Assembly (NCBI RefSeq): GCF_014202335.1
Contig: NZ_JACHGP010000006.1
Span: 372,001 to 436,000 of the forward strand
DNA: 64,000 nt
Reading direction: 5' to 3'
Source of the DNA: Mycobacterium sp. AZCC_0083
Lineage (GTDB): Bacteria; Actinomycetota; Actinomycetes; Mycobacteriales; Mycobacteriaceae
Position numbers and translations under genes: made by a program. Below are positions 9,203 to 18,230 of the stretch, one piece after another; within the stretch, counting starts at the first letter, position 1, and every line of letters starts with the position of its first letter. The notes under the pieces are model-generated. The model searched no databases. It had not been told where the DNA came from and was given only the letters and a program-made list of their open reading frames with translations.

Positions 9203-9922
9203 ATGGCCGACTTACTCGACGAAGTTCTGCTCGCGCACGGCGGGCTCGACCACTGGCGGCAGTTCAGCCGAGCACAGGCGACCATCGTCACCGGAGGTCA
9301 GCTGTGGGCCATCAAGGGTCAGCCCCAGGACCCGCTCCCGCGAAGGATGAGCGTCGCCTTGGACCACGAATGGGCCTCGGTACGGCCGTTCGGTGCTCAC
9401 GATCAGAAGAGTGACTTCACTCCGCAGCGCGTTGCCATCGAAAAGCTGGACGGCAGAGTGGTTTCCGAACGGCATGACCCGCGGGAATCGTTCGACGGGC
9501 ATGAGTTCGCCACACCGTGGAACCCGCTGCAGCGTGCCTACTTCAACGGCTACGCGATGTGGACGTACCTCACGACGCCGTTCCTGTTGGCGCTGGAGGG
9601 CGTCTCGGTGCGCGAGATCGCGCCGGTCGAAGACGATGGGCAGACCTGGGTTGGCCTACAGGCCACGTTCCCCGCCGACGTCGCGACGCACTCCACGGTT
9701 CAGGAGTTCTACTTCGGCGACGATCGCTTGCTGCGCCGCCACGACTACCGCGTCGAGGTGGCGGGCGCGTTTCCCGCCGTCCAGTACACCTACGACATCG
9801 TGGAGGCCGACGGCATCAAACTGCCCTCGAAGCGACGGGCCTACCGCGCGGACGACCACGGCAACGGCATCGAAGATCAGCTCATGGTGGCGATCGACTT
9901 CAGCGACATCAGCTTCGAATAG
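9203..9922 (+). CDS. Conserved hypothetical protein, cytosolic
   Basis: 239 residues, no signal peptide and no membrane segment. It begins MADLLDEVLLAHGGLDHWRQ, a start seen in many actinobacterial proteins of unknown function related in fold to lipoprotein-sorting/LolA-like domains. The body is beta-rich with alternating charged residues. It is preceded by a good AAGGGG site 8-10 bases before the ATG. I do not recognise a function. It stands alone between two intergenic regions, the upstream one holding an inverted repeat. Confidence 0.65.
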   Translation: MADLLDEVLLAHGGLDHWRQFSRAQATIVTGGQLWAIKGQPQDPLPRRMSVALDHEWASVRPFGAHDQKSDFTPQRVAIEKLDGRVVSERHDPRESFDGHEFATPWNPLQRAYFNGYAMWTYLTTPFLLALEGVSVREIAPVEDDGQTWVGLQATFPADVATHSTVQEFYFGDDRLLRRHDYRVEVAGAFPAVQYTYDIVEADGIKLPSKRRAYRADDHGNGIEDQLMVAIDFSDISFE

Positions 9923-10303
9923 CAGTAGGTCACCGGCAAAAGTGCACTACGTGCATAGACCGCGGGCGGTCGCACTAATTTTCTGACTGCGAACGGTCAC
10001 CGCCTTCGGGCTGGAGCAAGCGAACCCAGAGCATCTTGCGTAGATTGCGTATCGATTTGGCGTTGATGCTGCTGTTATCTTAATATAATTGCGGGAAACA
10101 TCTGGGTTGCGTTACAATCTGACTTGCTCGGTGTTGAAGTATGAGGTGCCATTGATTCGCTCCAGGCGGGCTGGTTGCTTTCGTGGCGGCGATCCAATCA
10201 ACGTCACCGCCGCTTCGCCACAGCCCGGTCGCGGTCATCGGCGGTGGCCGACTGGTGGCCGTTCGCACCGGCCACCCCATCTGTGTGGGAGAGGAATCCG
10301 CGA
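9923..10303. other. Non-coding region with candidate promoter for the AveC-like pair
   Basis: No convincing gene in this 381-bp stretch. It is more AT-rich than its surroundings around 10060-10140. A perfect TATAAT occurs at 10084-10089, with TTGATG at 10063-10068 as a weak -35 (15-bp spacer). This would leave an untranslated leader of roughly 200 nt before the ATG at 10304. No riboswitch or attenuator fold is obvious by eye. Confidence 0.4.
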
Positions 10304-11128
10304 ATGAGGGAAGTCATTGTGGGGCTACCGGATCCGCCCGTCCTCGTGTCGGAATTCCATCCGGCTGTGATGCTGCTGTTCTTCGGTGCGACCGCTGTAG
10401 CTGCTCTCGGCCTGGCCTGCTACTGGGCTTTCACTCGCCGCGACGCGCTACCCATCGTCACGTGCCTCAGCGCCGCGGTTTGTGCACTGAATGAACCCAT
10501 TTTCGACATTCTGGGCAAGATCACCTACGCCGAGAACAATCCAATCGCGTTCACCGCGTTCGGCAGGGCGATCCCGTGGTTCCTCGTCGTGGGCTACATC
10601 GCGTGGGTTGGCCTGTTCCCCTATGTCATCGCGGGATGGATGGCGGCGGGATGGTCCAAGCGCCGGCTGTATCTGGTATCAGTGCTCGGGGTGCTGTCAG
10701 TCGTCGGCACCGAAGTCGTCAATCGATTCGTGCACGCCTGGAAGTACTACGGTGAGCCGCCCCTGCAGTTCTTCGGTGGAGTGGCCGCAATGGCGTCGGT
10801 ACCGCTGGTGGCAGGCTTCCTGCTGTACGCACTGGCCTTGCCCGCCAAAGGTTTTCGCCGGCTCATCGCCGGGCTGTTCATCCCTCTCCTGTCGCTGCCA
10901 ATGATGTTCGCATCGACCGGCTTGCCGCTTTACATCGCGCTATACGGCAATTTCCCGCCCGCGTTCAATTATGTTGCCGTCGTGGCTCTTTTGGCGCTGA
11001 TCTGGGCGTCCGTCGTCGGTACGGTGCACCTCACCGAACTGTGGCGTAACGGCGGAGGGCTCGTCTTTCAGCCCGTGAAAACCGGTCAATCGATCAAGCC
11101 AAACCCCGTGATGGAGGACGTGTCGTGA
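10304..11128 (+). CDS. AveC-like multi-pass membrane protein (paralog A)
   Basis: 274 residues from ATG 10304 (the frame is open further upstream, but that part is not membrane-like). There are about seven hydrophobic segments. The conserved core is E64-P-x2-D68-x-L-G-K, then TYAENNP, then AFGRAIPWFLVVGY; a second motif WKYYGEPP lies near residue 147. This matches what databases call the AveC/spirocyclase-like family, after Streptomyces AveC, but the biochemical role of mycobacterial members is unknown. It overlaps the next paralog by 4 bp (GTGA), so both are made together. Three more copies occur in this window. A rhodopsin is unlikely: no retinal-binding lysine in the last helix. Confidence 0.75.
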   Translation: MREVIVGLPDPPVLVSEFHPAVMLLFFGATAVAALGLACYWAFTRRDALPIVTCLSAAVCALNEPIFDILGKITYAENNPIAFTAFGRAIPWFLVVGYIAWVGLFPYVIAGWMAAGWSKRRLYLVSVLGVLSVVGTEVVNRFVHAWKYYGEPPLQFFGGVAAMASVPLVAGFLLYALALPAKGFRRLIAGLFIPLLSLPMMFASTGLPLYIALYGNFPPAFNYVAVVALLALIWASVVGTVHLTELWRNGGGLVFQPVKTGQSIKPNPVMEDVS

Positions 11129-11937
11129 GTGGACGTGTCGCAACGCTGGCCGACGCAGGGCTCCCGGCTCCGCCGCCGCTGGTCTCGGATGTCAGCCCGT
11201 GGCTGCTGCTGGGCGTCTTCGGTGCCATCGTGGTCGCGGCGATCGCGTGGGCGATATCACTGGCCGTGAAGGAGCGGGACTTTCTGCCAATCGCGTGTTG
11301 CGCGGGTGCGTTGGTGGCGTCCTTCAACGAGCCGATATACGACATCCTCGGCAAGATCGTTTACGCGGAGAACAACCCGATGGCGTTCAACGCGTTCGGT
11401 AGGGCGATCCCGTGGTTCCTGGTCATCGGTTATCTTCCGTGGGTCGGCCTGGCGCCCTACGTCGTCTACAAGAAAATGGAAGCCGGCATCAGCCGGCGGA
11501 CATTGCACATCGCGGCGGGGCTGCTCTTCGTTTCGGTGGTCGTCATCGAGACGTTCGGGAACCTGCTTCACCTCTGGCTCTACTACGGGGAGGCGCCGAT
11601 GAAGTTCCTCGTGGTTGCACCTCAACAGGTGGCTCTTCCGCTGCTCGGCGGGTTCCTGCTGTATGCGCTCGCCGGTCAGGCGAGCGGGTGGCGCCGTCCC
11701 GCGATCGGGTTCGTCGTCGCGGCCGTCGCGTTGCCCATCGTCTATGCCGGAGCGTCGTGGCCGGTCTATGTAGCGCTGTACTCCGATCTTCCCGCCGGGC
11801 TCGACTGGCTCTTGTCGGTGGTGATGTTGGGGCTGTGTGTCGCGATGGGCGTGGCGGCGACGTTCCTTGCCGAGAAGTGGCGGGCGGGACTAGGTAGTCG
11901 ACAGAGCACTCCGCAAACGGATCCGGCGCTCGTCTGA
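11125..11937 (+). CDS. AveC-like multi-pass membrane protein (paralog B)
   Basis: 270 residues, GTG start overlapping the stop of paralog A. It has the same topology and motifs as A: E69-P-x2-D-x-L-G-K, VYAENNP, AFGRAIPWFLVIGY and LYYGEAP. Identity to A is high across the core and low at both ends, so this is an old tandem duplication, not a recent copy. Translational coupling suggests a heteromeric pair in the membrane. Function unknown. Confidence 0.75.
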   Translation: MSGRVATLADAGLPAPPPLVSDVSPWLLLGVFGAIVVAAIAWAISLAVKERDFLPIACCAGALVASFNEPIYDILGKIVYAENNPMAFNAFGRAIPWFLVIGYLPWVGLAPYVVYKKMEAGISRRTLHIAAGLLFVSVVVIETFGNLLHLWLYYGEAPMKFLVVAPQQVALPLLGGFLLYALAGQASGWRRPAIGFVVAAVALPIVYAGASWPVYVALYSDLPAGLDWLLSVVMLGLCVAMGVAATFLAEKWRAGLGSRQSTPQTDPALV

Positions 11938-12095
11938 TGTCAGCTGGGATATCGGGCGCCCGTATCTAGGCTCGTCGTTGGGGTGACGTTGACGGCTGGC
12001 CGTCGGCGCGATGCTGACACTCCGATCTGTTTCACGGCGCAGCGTCGTTGCTGCTGAACTGGTCGACGGGGTGGCAACCGTGCCACGATCGAGCA

Positions 12096-12785
12096 ATGAC
12101 GTCCGCCGGTACCCGTGTGGCATTGCAAGGGCTCATCGCGGCAACGACTGGTGCTTCGCCAGGCGAAGGCGAGAACCGTACTGACGGGACGATCCTCAAA
12201 GCCGCTGCTGAAGTCATCAGTGTCGCCGGTGAACGCAACCTGACCATCGACCAAGTCGCCGAACGCGCCGGTTTCACGCGCATGACGGTCTTTCGCAGAT
12301 TCGGCAGCCGCGATCAGCTCCTGCGGGCGACGTATGCCCGTGAACTTCGCCTGGTCCTCGAAGAGGTAACGACTGCCGCGGAATCGGTATCAGCTGCCGT
12401 CGACCGCGCCGAGATCATTGTGGTGCAACTGATCAGCAGCGCGGAGGCAAATCCAATCTGCATTCGGCTGGTGCAAGTCGAGCCCGCGGCGATACTCGAA
12501 CTGTGGAGCGGCAGAACAGATTTCGATGGGCAGGCGGTCGGCGCTGCGTTGATCGCGTATCTGCTACACGACAGTCGTCTCGCTGATCCGTTGCCGCAGA
12601 AGGAAGCCGAGCTCGTCGGCAGCCTGCTGATGAGACTGGTGGTCTCGTTGGTGTTGGTGCCGGATCCAGCCCTGCGGAAGTCCCGGGCCGTGAGACGCGC
12701 GTTCCTTCGCAAGGTCGTCGAACGAATCCTTGGCGCTGAGCAGCGGTCAGTCGTGCGCGGCTGCGATCAGCGACGAAGTTTATGA
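12096..12785 (+). CDS. TetR family transcriptional regulator
   Basis: 229 residues from ATG 12096. An N-terminal extension of about 30 residues precedes the HTH: DGTILKAAAEVISVAGERN, then TIDQVAERAGFTRMTVFRRF. The C-terminal domain is helical. It lies 158 bp after the AveC-like pair on the same strand, and its last 19 bp overlap the end of the convergent flavoprotein gene. It could regulate the AveC-like pair or the flavoprotein; no operator is evident upstream. A TTG at 12048 would extend it by 16 residues but lacks a clear ribosome site. Confidence 0.85.
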   Translation: MTSAGTRVALQGLIAATTGASPGEGENRTDGTILKAAAEVISVAGERNLTIDQVAERAGFTRMTVFRRFGSRDQLLRATYARELRLVLEEVTTAAESVSAAVDRAEIIVVQLISSAEANPICIRLVQVEPAAILELWSGRTDFDGQAVGAALIAYLLHDSRLADPLPQKEAELVGSLLMRLVVSLVLVPDPALRKSRAVRRAFLRKVVERILGAEQRSVVRGCDQRRSL

Positions 12786-14347
12786 CCGAGGTCGCGCAGC
12801 ACCGCGGTGGCGGCATGCTTACCCGGCAGGCCCGAAATGCCGCCGCTCGGGTGGAATCCCGCGCCGGTGCAGTAGAGCCCCGTCAACGGCGTTCGGTATC
12901 CCGCGGCTCCGAGAGCCGGACGCAGCGGCCCCATCCGGGTCGCCAGGTGATCGACGTGATAGAGGCAACCGTTGACGGTCGTGGTGCGATCGGTGAGGTC
13001 GTCCGGGGTTTCCACGAACCGCCCGATTTCGAGTTCGTGCACTGCGGGCAGCACGCTGGCGACCTGGTCGACCAATAATTTGGCCGCCTCGTCGCGACGC
13101 TGGGCCCACCCTCCTGCCGCTGCGACCGGCACGGGACCGTACAGCTGCGCCGTGTCTTGGCCTGATGGAGCTTGTGACGGGTCCATCGCGGTGAAGATGG
13201 TGCACCACCAAGGCGTATGGGTGGGGAGCTCACCTCGTGAGGACTGCACGCAGCTCGTCATGACACCGTCGAAGGAGCCGGTGAACAGCGCGGGCTGACG
13301 AAGGTCGACATCGGTGCGTGACGGCTGATGCGCGGGCAGTTCCAGCCGGCCGGAGAGTGCAAGGTTGACGGTCAGAGTTGCGACACCTCCGGCGTTTGCG
13401 GGGGCGGCTCGCAGACGCTCGATATGTGCTGACGGGATCCCGTCACCGACGAGATCCGGCACTCGCTGCGGCGGAATCGCCGTGACGACCGCACTTCGTG
13501 CGGTGACGGCGGTGCCGTCGCTCAGGGTGACGCCGGTGGCACGCTTGGCATCGTGGTGGATTTCTGATGCCGCGATTCCGGTGCGCACGACCCCGCGGTG
13601 CGAGGTCAGGCATTTCTCCAGTGCCAGAACGAGTCCGCCCATGCCGCCGATGGGTCGTGCGGCGCCCGCTCCGTGCAGCGTCGATGTCCCCAGTAGCGCG
13701 AGCGCGCTACCTTCCGCGGTCGGGGCGCCGAGAATGGTGGCGATGGAGGCGAAAGCGCCGCGCATCTGATCCGACTCAAACGTTGACACGATCGCGTCGG
13801 CGGCTGTGCCGGTGAGTAGTCCCGCGAGGGTCGAGCGGAGCTTGCGGTCACCCACTAGCGTCCGGAGGCCAACCGCTACAGTTCCCAGAGTAGGGCGCCC
13901 CGGGAGCCCTGAGGCGTAACGGCCCTGGAGTTCAACGGCTTTCATCGCGACCGCGACCAGTTCCCGGTAGGCAGTTGCGTCCCGCGTGCTGAAGCGGGCG
14001 ATGTCGTTCGCGGTCTCGTCGACGCTTGCCTGGAAGAGCAAGGATTCGCCGTTGTCGCCGAGCCAGGCCCATCCCACGCTGTCGACCTCACGGTAGCCGT
14101 AGCGGCGCAGTTCCAGATCCTCTACCACGCCACCGGAGCGCAGATAGACGTTCTCGTAGGCACCAGGATTGACCATGTGATTGGGAGCGCCGTCGATCAA
14201 CGGTGCGCTCAGTGCCATTCCCCCGAGTTGGTGGTGTCGTTCGACCAGCAGAACCGATTGCCCGGCGCGGGCAAGATAGCAGGCTGCGACCAGGCCATTG
14301 TGGCCGCCGCCGATGACCACCACATCGAAGATTTCGGCGGTGCTCAT
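12767..14347 (-). CDS. Phytoene-desaturase-like FAD-dependent oxidoreductase
   Basis: 526 residues from the chosen ATG at 14347; an ATG at 14401 would add 18 residues ahead of the dinucleotide fold. The N-terminus has the FAD Rossmann motif VVVIGGGHNGLVAACYLA followed by VERHHQLGGMA. The C-terminus has the second FAD segment GLYCTGAGFHPSGGISGLPG, and IGGMGGLVLALEKCL is a mid-protein family motif. This is the phytoene dehydrogenase/PYROXD2-like branch, whose actinobacterial members are often not carotenoid biosynthetic. No crtB or crtE lies nearby, so a role in redox chemistry of an imported or catabolised lipid is as likely. Divergent from fadA. Confidence 0.82.
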   Translation of the reverse strand: MSTAEIFDVVVIGGGHNGLVAACYLARAGQSVLLVERHHQLGGMALSAPLIDGAPNHMVNPGAYENVYLRSGGVVEDLELRRYGYREVDSVGWAWLGDNGESLLFQASVDETANDIARFSTRDATAYRELVAVAMKAVELQGRYASGLPGRPTLGTVAVGLRTLVGDRKLRSTLAGLLTGTAADAIVSTFESDQMRGAFASIATILGAPTAEGSALALLGTSTLHGAGAARPIGGMGGLVLALEKCLTSHRGVVRTGIAASEIHHDAKRATGVTLSDGTAVTARSAVVTAIPPQRVPDLVGDGIPSAHIERLRAAPANAGGVATLTVNLALSGRLELPAHQPSRTDVDLRQPALFTGSFDGVMTSCVQSSRGELPTHTPWWCTIFTAMDPSQAPSGQDTAQLYGPVPVAAAGGWAQRRDEAAKLLVDQVASVLPAVHELEIGRFVETPDDLTDRTTTVNGCLYHVDHLATRMGPLRPALGAAGYRTPLTGLYCTGAGFHPSGGISGLPGKHAATAVLRDLGHKLRR

Positions 14348-14755
14348 GGGCGGGACGCCGCGGCCTTCTCGCGTGGGGCCACCTTCGCAGTGGTATTGCA
14401 TGTCGGGGGGCGCTCGGCCCGGGGGTGCGACGGTGTGTTCGGCATCCTGCGGGCCACTCGTTCTGCTGACGGACCGGAATGGTCACCGTTGCCGACCATA
14501 TCACCAACGTTACTGAACACAGCTCATTAGTAACACGTTCACCGTGTTCCATCAAGACGGGATCCCTCAGTCGCAGGCCAGCATTCGCCGACCGCAACGC
14601 ACCTTACGGTCAGTATTGACTGAATAATGAAACTGGGTTAGCTTCAACTCGTCGCCGGGCGCCGCGGACCAGTGCCGCACCGTGGCGCGAGGTGTCCAGG
14701 CGAACCCGCACGCGCAGGCTTCCGACGTCCCACATCCACCGAGGAGAGGCGAATT
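14348..14755. other. Divergent regulatory region between flavoprotein and fadA
   Basis: No gene in this 408-bp stretch. It holds clustered inverted repeats at 14509-14549, described separately, and a good ribosome site GAGGAGAG at 14741-14748 for fadA. Promoters for both flanking genes must lie here, but no consensus -10/-35 pair stands out. Confidence 0.5.
14509..14549. promoter_or_regulatory. Clustered inverted repeats, candidate operator for fadAB
   Basis: Three exact inverted pairs overlap: GTTACT (14509-14514) with AGTAAC (14529-14534), GAACAC (14515-14520) with GTGTTC (14544-14549), and AACACG (14532-14537) with CGTGTT (14543-14548). The last is a compact 17-bp site of the size bound by TetR fatty-acid regulators. 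The TetR gene downstream of fadB is the natural candidate to bind it. It resembles but does not fit the KstR consensus. Confidence 0.5.
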
Positions 14756-15967
14756 GTGTCTGAGCAGGCATACATCTACGAAGCGATTCGGACGCCCCGC
14801 GGCAAGGGCAAGGCCACTGGGACGCTGCACGGGGTCAAGCCGGTGGACCTGGTCGTGGGTCTCATCGACGAGCTCAAGGTCCGCTTTCCCGATCTGGACC
14901 CCGGCTACGTCGACGACGTCGTGCTGGGCGTCGTCGCTCCCGTGGGCGATCAGGGCGCCGTGATCGCGCGCAGCGCTGCCCTGCAGGCGGGCCTGCCGCA
15001 ATCGGTCGCCGGTGTTCAGGTGAACCGCTTCTGCGCCTCGGGCCTGGAGGCGACGAATCTCGCGGTCCAGAAGGTGCGGTCGGGTTTCGAGAATCTGGTC
15101 ATCGGCGGCGGCGTCGAGTCGATGTCGCGGGTACCGATGGGCTCTGACGGCGGCGCCATGTTCAATGACCCCGCCTTCGTCTACGACCATTACATCGCTC
15201 CGCAGGGCATCGGGGCTGACCTGATCGCGACCATCGAGGGCTTCTCTCGCAGCGACGTCGACGCCTATGCCGTGCGGTCTCAGGAGCGTGCCGACGCCGC
15301 GTGGTCGGGTGGTTACTTCGCCAAATCAGTTGTCCCGGTGAAGGACATGAACGACGTCACGATCCTCGACCACGACGAACACCGCCGCCCGGGAACGACG
15401 CTGGAATCCCTGGCGGCCCTGAAGCCGTCCTTCGCCGGCCTGGGACAGCTGGGCTTCGACGCCGTCGCGATGCAGAAGTACACCTCGGTGGAAAGAATCA
15501 ACCACGTTCACCACGGCGGCAACTCCTCGGGCATAGTCGACGGCGCCGCTGTCGTGCTGATCGGAAACGAGAAGGCGGGCGAGCAATTCGGGATGGAGCC
15601 TCGAGCGCGGGTCGTCGCCACCGCGGTAACGGGCTCCGATCCCACCATCATGCTGACCGGCCCGCAGCCCGCTGCCGAGAAAGCTCTGGCGGTGGCCGGC
15701 CTGTCCATCGAGGACATCGACCTGATCGAGCTCAACGAGGCGTTCGCATCGGTGGTGTTGAAGTTCCAGCAGGACATGAAGATTCCCGACGAGAAACTCA
15801 ACGTGAACGGGGGAGCCATCGCGATGGGCCACCCGCTCGGGGCGACCGGCGCGATGCTCGTCGGCACCATGGTCGACGAACTCGAACGCCGCGGCGAGCA
15901 CCGCGCATTGATCACCCTCTGCGTCGGCGGCGGCATGGGAGTCGCCACCATCATCGAGCGGGTCTGA
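14756..15967 (+). CDS. fadA: Acetyl-CoA acyltransferase (thiolase)
   Basis: 403 residues from GTG 14756, the same length as M. tuberculosis FadA as I recall it. It carries out the thiolytic last step of beta-oxidation. The catalytic set is complete: Cys93 in NRFCASGLEA, the histidine in NGGAIAMGHPLGATGA, and the second cysteine in TLCVGGGMG near the C-terminus. ELNEAFASVVLKF is also typical. It is followed 23 bp later by fadB on the same strand, forming the beta-subunit/alpha-subunit pair of a trifunctional complex. The upstream inverted repeats and the TetR gene downstream suggest lipid-responsive control. Confidence 0.95.
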   Translation: MSEQAYIYEAIRTPRGKGKATGTLHGVKPVDLVVGLIDELKVRFPDLDPGYVDDVVLGVVAPVGDQGAVIARSAALQAGLPQSVAGVQVNRFCASGLEATNLAVQKVRSGFENLVIGGGVESMSRVPMGSDGGAMFNDPAFVYDHYIAPQGIGADLIATIEGFSRSDVDAYAVRSQERADAAWSGGYFAKSVVPVKDMNDVTILDHDEHRRPGTTLESLAALKPSFAGLGQLGFDAVAMQKYTSVERINHVHHGGNSSGIVDGAAVVLIGNEKAGEQFGMEPRARVVATAVTGSDPTIMLTGPQPAAEKALAVAGLSIEDIDLIELNEAFASVVLKFQQDMKIPDEKLNVNGGAIAMGHPLGATGAMLVGTMVDELERRGEHRALITLCVGGGMGVATIIERV

Positions 15968-15990
15968 CAGGAACAGGGAGCGACGAAACC

Positions 15991-18165
15991 ATGGCTACAT
16001 CCGTGTCCAAGACAATCCGGTGGGACCAGGACAGCGACGGAATCGTCGTGCTGACGTTGGATGATCCCGCACAATCGGCCAACACCATGAACACCGACTA
16101 CGTCGAGTCGATGGCCGTGACCGTCGACCGACTGGAGGCCGAGAAGGACTCCATCACCGGTGTGGTGATCACCTCTGCGAAGAAGACCTTCTTCGCCGGC
16201 GGCGATCTCAACGAGCTCATCACGTTCACACCCGCGCATGCACCCGCGGTCACCGAGCACGTCAACCGGATCAAGACCCAGCTGCGCCGGCTGGAAACCC
16301 TTGGGAGGCCGGTGGTTGCGGCGATCAACGGCGCGGCACTCGGCGGCGGCCTCGAGATCGCACTCGCGACTCACCACCGGATAGTCGTCGACGTCAAGGG
16401 TGCGGTCCTCGGACTACCCGAAGTGACACTGGGCCTACTGCCTGGCGGTGGGGGAGTGGTGCGCACCGTTCGCCTGCTGGGCATTCAGACCGCACTGACC
16501 GAGGTGCTGCTACGAGGTCAACGCTTCGGCCCGGAGAAGGCCCGCCAACTGGGACTGATCGACGAGGTCGTCTCCTCGACCGATGATCTGCTCGGCGCGG
16601 CCAAGGCCTGGATCGTCGCCAACCCGGCTGCCACCCAGCCGTGGGACGTCCGGGGATACACCATTCCCGGTGGTGCGCCGGCCAGCCAGGAGTTCGCCGC
16701 GACACTACCCGCGCTACCCGCGATCCTGCGTAAACAGCTCAACGGTGCGCCCGCACCGGCGCCGCGCGCGATTCTGGCGGCCGCCGTGGAGGGCGCCCAG
16801 GTCGACATCGACACAGCGTCCCTGATCGAGACGCGCTACTTCGTGCACCTGGTCACGGGGCAGGTGTCGAAGAACATGATCAAGGCCAATTTCTTCGATC
16901 TGCAGACCATCAACTCCGGTGGCAGCCGCCCGCAAGGATTCGACACGTTCACCGCCACCAAAGTCGGGGTGATCGGAGCGGGAATGATGGGCGCAGGGAT
17001 CGCCTATGTGTCGGCCAAAGCCGGTATCTCCGTGTTGCTCAAGGACATCAGTCTCGAGGCGGCACGCGCCGGTAAGGCCTATGCCCAGCGACTCGAAGCC
17101 AAGGCCCTGGCGAAGGGGGCGACGACCGCCGAGCGGTCCCAGGCGTTGTTGGACCTGATCACGCCCACCGACAGTGCAGGTGATTTCGCCGGCGTTGACT
17201 TCGTCGTCGAGGCGGTGTTCGAGAACGTCGAGCTCAAACACTCGGTGTTCAAGGAGATTCAGGACATCGTCAACTCCGACGCCGTACTGGGATCGAATAC
17301 GTCGTCGCTGCCGATCACTGCACTGGCCGAGGGTGTGGACCGGCCAGCCGACTTCATCGGCATTCACTTCTTCTCACCGGTAGACAAGATGCCGCTCGTG
17401 GAAATCATTGCGGGCGAGCACACCTCGGCACAGACCCTCGCCAAGGTCGTGGACTACACACTGCAGATCCGCAAGACCCCGATCGTGGTGAACGACAGCC
17501 GCGGGTTCTTCACCAGCCGAGTCATCATCACCTTCCTCGGCGAGGCCTTGGCCGCGCTCGGCGAGGGTGTGGACCCCGCCGTCATCGAGCAGGCGGGCGC
17601 TCAAGCGGGCTACCCGGCACCTCCGCTGCAGTTGTTGGACGAGTTGACGTTGACGCTGCCCCGCAAGGTTCGCGCCGAGGCCAGGGCCGCGGCCGAGAGC
17701 AGCGGTGGCACTTGGGTCGAGCATGGGACCGATACCGTCTTGGCGGCAATGATTGACAAGTACGACCGCAAGGGCCGCTCGACGGGCGCGGGTTTCTACG
17801 ATTACGACGAGTCAGGCAAGCGCACTGCGCTCTGGCCAGGCCTGCGGGACGCATTCAGCACCGGCACGACAGACATCTCCTTCCGCGACGTCCAGGAACG
17901 AATGCTGTTCGCAGAGGCGATCGAAACGGTCCGATGCTTCGACGAGGGCGTGCTGAACTCTGTCGCCGATGCCAACATCGGGTCGTTGTTCGGCATCGGC
18001 TATCCGGCCTGGACCGGTGGAGTACTGCAATACATCAACGGCTATCCCGGTGGGGTCAGTGGTTTCGTCGAACGCGCCCGCCAACTCGCCGAAAAGTACG
18101 GAGCTCAGTTCACTCCGCCGGACTCGCTGCTGGCCAAGGCCGCGGCCGGCGGTACCTACGACTAG
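15991..18165 (+). CDS. fadB: Fatty acid oxidation complex alpha subunit
   Basis: 724 residues from ATG 15991; the frame stays open upstream inside fadA, but the match to enoyl-CoA hydratase begins here. The N-terminal enoyl-CoA hydratase domain spans about 1-190 with FFAGGDLNEL and AALGGGLEIAL as oxyanion-hole segments. The 3-hydroxyacyl-CoA dehydrogenase NAD fold starts near residue 322 (VGVIGAGMMGAGIAYV), with the catalytic histidine in IHFFSPVDKMPLVE. C-terminal dehydrogenase domains follow (KTPIVVNDSRGFFTSRV). It pairs with FadA. Length and order agree with the mycobacterial fadA-fadB locus. Confidence 0.95.
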   Translation: MATSVSKTIRWDQDSDGIVVLTLDDPAQSANTMNTDYVESMAVTVDRLEAEKDSITGVVITSAKKTFFAGGDLNELITFTPAHAPAVTEHVNRIKTQLRRLETLGRPVVAAINGAALGGGLEIALATHHRIVVDVKGAVLGLPEVTLGLLPGGGGVVRTVRLLGIQTALTEVLLRGQRFGPEKARQLGLIDEVVSSTDDLLGAAKAWIVANPAATQPWDVRGYTIPGGAPASQEFAATLPALPAILRKQLNGAPAPAPRAILAAAVEGAQVDIDTASLIETRYFVHLVTGQVSKNMIKANFFDLQTINSGGSRPQGFDTFTATKVGVIGAGMMGAGIAYVSAKAGISVLLKDISLEAARAGKAYAQRLEAKALAKGATTAERSQALLDLITPTDSAGDFAGVDFVVEAVFENVELKHSVFKEIQDIVNSDAVLGSNTSSLPITALAEGVDRPADFIGIHFFSPVDKMPLVEIIAGEHTSAQTLAKVVDYTLQIRKTPIVVNDSRGFFTSRVIITFLGEALAALGEGVDPAVIEQAGAQAGYPAPPLQLLDELTLTLPRKVRAEARAAAESSGGTWVEHGTDTVLAAMIDKYDRKGRSTGAGFYDYDESGKRTALWPGLRDAFSTGTTDISFRDVQERMLFAEAIETVRCFDEGVLNSVADANIGSLFGIGYPAWTGGVLQYINGYPGGVSGFVERARQLAEKYGAQFTPPDSLLAKAAAGGTYD

Positions 18166-18230
18166 AGGACAAGTCGGCGAGTCGCGATCGCTTTCGACTG
18201 TGCAAGCATGCACCAGAAGAAAGGAGCGTG

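Noticed and set aside
12767..14347. Carotenoid biosynthesis from the phytoene-desaturase-like gene
   Set aside because: No phytoene synthase, GGPP synthase or lycopene cyclase is present in the window; the enzyme belongs to a broad flavoprotein family and sits opposite beta-oxidation genes.
14532..14548. KstR operator in the fadA region
   Set aside because: The AACnnGTT core is present, but the flanking T and A positions of the KstR consensus do not match; it is kept only as a generic TetR-type repeat.
15301..15990. 954-residue reading of fadB starting at 15301
   Set aside because: The extra part lies inside fadA in another frame and is Arg/Pro/Gly-rich like a shadow; the hydratase domain begins at ATG 15991.
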